Of a DNA stretch of 64,000 nt, positions 60,696-64,000 are shown one piece after another. Location: NCBI GenBank assembly GCA_946997485.1, contig CAMPVF010000001.1, forward strand, positions 118,740 to 182,739, given 5' to 3'. The notes below the pieces were generated by a model. It searched no databases and had not been told where the DNA came from. It saw nothing but the letters and a program-made list of their open reading frames with translations. Origin of the DNA: an uncultured Atopobium sp. (GTDB lineage: Bacteria; Actinomycetota; Coriobacteriia; Coriobacteriales; Atopobiaceae). A program made the translations under genes and the position numbers. How positions within the stretch are numbered: the first letter of the stretch is position 1; each line of letters opens with the position of its first letter.

Positions 60696-60893
60696 TTACG
60701 ATTGGAGCCACGCCTGAATACCCGGAATTACTGCAAAAATGAGAAATATGCCATAAAACACAACCATAAGGACAACATATGCCGCCATATTAATGCGCGC
60801 GATGAGTTTTTGTTTGGCTTGTTCTTCGATTTCGCGAGCATGCTGGGCGCTGTCGCTTGTGGCATCGCTTTGAGTTGTGGTTGTATCTGACAT
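60696..60893 (-). CDS. Small membrane protein with Glu/Lys-rich N-terminus
   Basis: A 65-residue protein. The start at 60893 has GCAGGAG with 7-base spacing. The first 35 residues are polar (Thr/Ser/Asp, then HAREIEEQAKQKL). One membrane span of about 22 residues follows (AAYVVLMVVFYGIFLIFAVI) with a short amphipathic end (PGIQAWLQS). It is of the same general design as the 95-residue protein at 16.4 kb (charged coil, C-terminal span). No family was recognised. Confidence 0.72.
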   Translation of the reverse strand: MSDTTTTQSDATSDSAQHAREIEEQAKQKLIARINMAAYVVLMVVFYGIFLIFAVIPGIQAWLQS

Positions 60894-61124
60894 GGCACGC
60901 TCCTGCAATACGTTACATACACTAGTGTTAGTGTAGCGCAGTTTTTAGCGTTAAGAAGGCAAAAAATCAGGAAAATGAGAAGACGCGGATAAAAATAGAA
61001 GCGCGCACGTACCGATTGGAGGATGCCCGCGCGCCTAGCTTGCACAAGCTGCAGCGCGTGCCATTCGTACGTACCATATGGCGTGCCTTGTAGTGCATCG
61101 CCCGCCACACAACATTCGTGCATA

Positions 61125-61133
61125 TGATACAAT
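61125..61133 (+). promoter_or_regulatory. rnpB promoter (extended -10)
   Basis: TGATACAAT, an extended -10 (TG-n-TACAAT at 61128-61133), lies 8 bases before the RNA start deduced from the P1 helix. No good -35 is seen. Confidence 0.6.
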
Positions 61134-61141
61134 ACGCATGC

Positions 61142-61559
61142 AAAGCGAGCTGGATGACTGCGGGGCACGACCTCTACGATAGCTATGTTGTAACACGTGC
61201 CATGAGGAAAGTCCGGGCTCCACAGGGCAGGATGCTGGCTAACGGCCAGGCGGAAGCTGGGTATTTGGCACGAGTTGTTACCAAAACCAGAACCGACGGA
61301 AAGCGCCGCAGAAAAGAAGACTCCCACCACGTGCGGGCACATCCGTGCACGCCGTAAGAGAAAAGCTGAAACGGTAGTGTAAGAGACTACCAGCGTTGTG
61401 GCAACACAGCGGCTTGGCAAGCCCCATCTGGAGCAAACGCAAATAGGAGTGCTATAGATTGGCCCAATCTGCATTCGGGTTGCGCGCTTGAGATGTGCAG
61501 TAATGTACACCCTAGATAAATTGTCATCCTCGACAGAACCCGGCTTATAGGCTCGCTTT
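61142..61559 (+). ncRNA. rnpB: RNase P RNA
   Basis: The catalytic RNA of RNase P, which removes 5' leaders from pre-tRNA. The 5' arm AAAGCGAGC pairs with GCTCGCTTT at the 3' end (helix P1), which fixes both ends. The universal core GAGGAAAGTCCGGGCTCC is at about 61203-61220, and CACAGGGCAGGATGCTGGCTAACGG-type sequence follows. ACAGAACCCGGCTTATAGGC lies near the 3' end (about 61533-61552). Length of about 418 bases is normal for actinobacterial type A RNA. Long reading frames on both strands over it are artefacts. Confidence 0.95.
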
Positions 61560-61866
61560 GCTTCTGTTTTAATACCTGTTCAGTAACGCTATGCATAATT
61601 GTGCAACAATATAGACAAAATATACATTATGTCGTGCAGATACACGAGCCGGTCGCCCACGCAAATGAAGAGCATAAGCAGCGCGCTACCCTCCTTACGC
61701 TCGTTATATACAGTGTTTAAAAAATGTCACAGAGACGGCACAAACTATGCCATTAATCTGCACATTTATGCACAAAAATCATTGAAAAAAAAAAACGAAC
61801 AGCGTATAATTTATATGATTTATATAGGTGGACATTTTTTGATCTTTGTTCGATTGGGTGTGGATA
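61560..61866. other. Region between rnpB and the surface protein
   Basis: A 307-base gap. A TTTT run just after P1 may end the RNase P transcript. The last 90 bases are AT-rich and hold the promoter of the next gene (61782-61810). A plus-strand frame of 91 codons here has no ribosome site. Confidence 0.6.
61782..61810 (+). promoter_or_regulatory. Promoter with an 11-A tract in the -35/-10 spacer
   Basis: TTGAAA (61782-61787) and TATAAT (61805-61810) are exactly 17 bases apart. The spacer begins with a run of A that, with the -35, makes 11 consecutive A (61785-61795). Change in the tract length would alter the spacing. Confidence 0.75.
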
Positions 61867-64000
61867 ATGGTTAAGAAAAACAGAATGCAAAAGCTTACTG
61901 CTCATGCAAAAGTGTCTCAAGTACACAAGGCAGAAAAAGCTCCGATTGGTGTTGCAGCGGGAGTTGCGCTTGTTTCAACACTTGCCATAGCAACGCCTGC
62001 GCTTGCCACGCAGCAAACTAAAGAATCTGATGCGTCGCTGCACGATGCAATTGTAGCTCCTGCAAACCAGGGTGCGCAATCTCCAGCAGCTGGCGTTGCA
62101 GGTAACACTGCTGCTAAAGCTGCTGCAGGTACAACAGACGCCGCAAGCCACTCGAAAGCAGCAAAACACAGCGCCAAAAGCACACAAGCAACGCAAGGCA
62201 CGCCCGCGGCAAACGGCAGTAACAGCGACGCAGCAGGTACGGATCGCACCGCAGAGCCTGCCACCCAAAACGGCTCCGCACCATTGCATGCGAACAATGA
62301 TGAGCCCGCAGCACAGCCCACGGGCGCGCATAATGCAGAATCGAGTAGCACAGCTGCAGCAACACATGCTTCAATCCAACCAGCAGAAAATCCTGCGTCT
62401 GCAGGCACGTTGACTTCTGGCGAAACACCACAAGGCCAGGCACCCACCACACCAACACGCCCAAAAGAAAACGACACATCAAACCAGCAGGTAGTAAAGC
62501 CCAATACTGAACATCAGGAAGCTCAAAATCTGCCAACTGCAAATAGCCAGGTTACACCCCCTGAAAACCAGCGTAAAACGATTTACAACTTTACCGTACA
62601 CTATAGCGTTGCAGGTAATCAAACGAAGCAGCTCTTACAACCAACGGAGTTTTCGTTTACCGAAGATAAGCTTAATCAAATTACAGATAACGCAGACGAT
62701 GGCGTGTATATTCCAGTGCCAACAACCAAAGGGTATCGCGCGCCACGTGGAAACTACGTAAAAGACGAGCACGGCAAGTTTGTACGTGATACCGAGCAAA
62801 ATGGATCGGTGCAAACCTACATTAAAGTTGATAAAGCTCTTATCGAAAAAAATATTAACAAGCGCTTGAGCAAAAATGGCGCAGTTGTAAGTGAGTACAC
62901 GCTTGAGTACAACCCCAAGCAGGTTACATTTTACATTCGCCACATGCTGCAAAACCCCGATTATGATCCGCATATCAGCGATCCCAACGATAAGCGCTCA
63001 AAACAGTTTATTGAATACACCGACTTAAGCAATAAAGTTAAGCTTAAAGATGCCGAAGGTCACGAGCACATTGTGTGCGTAAGTAAAGCGGTTGGTCTTG
63101 TAGGCTCGCAGGTATTTGCGCAGCCGGTAAATATCGAAGGCTATAGCCCCGAGCCCAATTTAGTTGGCTCTTCTATCCCCGACGACGCAAACTACACCGA
63201 AGCCGATGAGGATGAGGCATCAAGCACCACACCCGAAGCATCGCAAACAACGCCTCATAAAGAATCCAAACATTTGGTATTTGAGCTGCGCTATTTACTT
63301 AAAAAGCACGAAGTAACCTACGACGTGCAAGGCGGCACAGCTATTCAAGGTCATGTATACAAATTTGGCGCTACGATGCTTGAGGTAAACAACCCAACAC
63401 GTGACGGCTACAAATTTATGGGCTGGACCGTAAAGGGCATTAAGGGCAAGGAGCACGAGGCGCCATCGCTCGATCCAAACTTTACTAAGCAGGTGTTGCC
63501 TGATAACGACGTTAAATTTGTGGCGCACTGGGAGCCAGCACACAAGGAAACAACCTACTGGGTAAACGTGTGGGTGCAAAAAGCGCGCCTGGTAAAGCCC
63601 GACGATCCCAACAGCCTTGACAACTACGACTACGTGGGCCGTGTACAGCGCACAGGCAAAAGCGACGAGAATATAAGCAATACATTTACGAAATACGACC
63701 CATCGTTTGACGCACCAACCGATAAGCTAAACGGGAAATATCGTGTTATCAAAGGCACGCTTACGGCAGAAGAGCGCAAGCAGGTGCACTTTGACGGGCT
63801 GGATACCAACAATGATCGTATAAAAGCAGATGTTGAAAAGGTCCTTGCGAGCGATAAAGAGTTCGATAGATTTTATAAGCCAAACTACCAGCTAGAAAAT
63901 AAGCTGAACGCGGGCGTTGCACCTGAGTGGTTTGGTGCAAAAGAGATGCGTCCGCTCTATAAGCTGCGTCCCGATGGCACAACCGTGCTGAACGCGGTGT
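61867..64000 (+). CDS. Large secreted surface protein with InlB-type repeat (3' end outside window)
   Basis: At least 711 codons from ATG 61867, running off the window. The N-terminus is basic (MVKKNRMQK) with a hydrophobic core and signal cleavage near TPALA-TQQ (about residue 47). Residues 50-235 are Ala/Thr/Ser/Gln/Asn-rich stalk. After that comes NFTVHYSVAGNQTKQLL and other beta-rich regions. A Listeria-Bacteroides (InlB/Flg_new) repeat is clear near residues 480-560: YDVQGGTAIQGHVYKFG, NPTRDGYKFMGWT, VKFVAHWEP. A region near GYSPEPNLVGSSIPDD resembles MucBP-like units. An anchor is expected beyond the window. The ribosome site is weak. Probably an adhesin. Confidence 0.85.
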   Translation, partial: MVKKNRMQKLTAHAKVSQVHKAEKAPIGVAAGVALVSTLAIATPALATQQTKESDASLHDAIVAPANQGAQSPAAGVAGNTAAKAAAGTTDAASHSKAAKHSAKSTQATQGTPAANGSNSDAAGTDRTAEPATQNGSAPLHANNDEPAAQPTGAHNAESSSTAAATHASIQPAENPASAGTLTSGETPQGQAPTTPTRPKENDTSNQQVVKPNTEHQEAQNLPTANSQVTPPENQRKTIYNFTVHYSVAGNQTKQLLQPTEFSFTEDKLNQITDNADDGVYIPVPTTKGYRAPRGNYVKDEHGKFVRDTEQNGSVQTYIKVDKALIEKNINKRLSKNGAVVSEYTLEYNPKQVTFYIRHMLQNPDYDPHISDPNDKRSKQFIEYTDLSNKVKLKDAEGHEHIVCVSKAVGLVGSQVFAQPVNIEGYSPEPNLVGSSIPDDANYTEADEDEASSTTPEASQTTPHKESKHLVFELRYLLKKHEVTYDVQGGTAIQGHVYKFGATMLEVNNPTRDGYKFMGWTVKGIKGKEHEAPSLDPNFTKQVLPDNDVKFVAHWEPAHKETTYWVNVWVQKARLVKPDDPNSLDNYDYVGRVQRTGKSDENISNTFTKYDPSFDAPTDKLNGKYRVIKGTLTAEERKQVHFDGLDTNNDRIKADVEKVLASDKEFDRFYKPNYQLENKLNAGVAPEWFGAKEMRPLYKLRPDGTTVLNAV

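Noticed and set aside
60728..61510. Long minus-strand reading frame (260 codons) and a plus-strand frame (61118-61357) over the rnpB region
   Set aside because: The DNA folds as RNase P RNA with its conserved core and closing helix; the frames have no ribosome sites and unlikely composition.

Overview
The window looks like a chromosomal segment of an anaerobic, fermentative, Gram-positive actinobacterium, most likely class Coriobacteriia (Atopobiaceae-like). This is an inference. It rests on a monoderm-type Tad pilus locus without a secretin, sortase-type and repeat-rich surface proteins, a Rho factor with a very long N-terminal extension, pyruvate:ferredoxin oxidoreductase with bifunctional AdhE, a galactitol-family PTS, and Ala/Gln-rich low-complexity tails. 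One tRNA (Ala, CGC) and the RNase P RNA are present. There is no rRNA and no CRISPR array.

Layout. 1-1.03 kb is the C-terminus of a cell-wall-anchored surface protein. 1.16-6.3 kb is a complete branched-chain amino-acid ABC transporter (livKHMGF order on the minus strand). 6.6-9.4 kb holds a VanZ-like protein and a large anchored protein of unknown role. 9.8-16.3 kb holds rho, argS and pncB. 16.4-20.3 kb holds a small membrane protein, a PflX-like radical SAM protein and a DUF2207 protein. 20.5-32.5 kb is a Tad/Flp pilus locus on the minus strand: CpaB, TadZ, TadA, TadB, TadC, Flp, a second pilin-like protein, two TadE-like proteins, a TadG-like protein, then DUF192 and FHA proteins. 32.9-40 kb holds rsgA, a Ca-type P-ATPase and adhE. 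40.6-42.6 kb holds a secreted LRR protein and a nicotinamidase-like hydrolase. 42.7-45.3 kb is a gat-type PTS (B, C, A). 45.8-48.8 kb holds a thioredoxin-reductase-like flavoprotein without its redox cysteines and a cell-wall-binding NlpC/P60 protein preceded by a 10-G tract.

48.9-53.1 kb is an accessory island. It has an IS30-type fragment, an AT-rich gene for an unusual AAA/ABC-type ATPase, and a decayed hsdM behind an XRE regulator; the last three lie between matching inverted repeats. A separate 30-bp inverted-repeat element follows. 53.3-61.6 kb returns to core genes: tRNA-Ala, engB, a HelD-like helicase, nifJ, a small membrane protein and rnpB. The window ends inside another large surface protein whose promoter carries an 11-A tract between its -35 and -10 boxes.

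How it fits together. NifJ and AdhE suggest pyruvate to acetyl-CoA to ethanol fermentation. Liv and Gat supply amino acids and a hexitol-like sugar. PncA-like and PncB enzymes would salvage NAD. The Tad pilus and at least four secreted or anchored proteins point to host-surface life. The strongest unexplained signals are the two homopolymer tracts placed where slippage would switch surface proteins, the ATPase island, the Rho extension, and a repeated palindrome around the gat operon.
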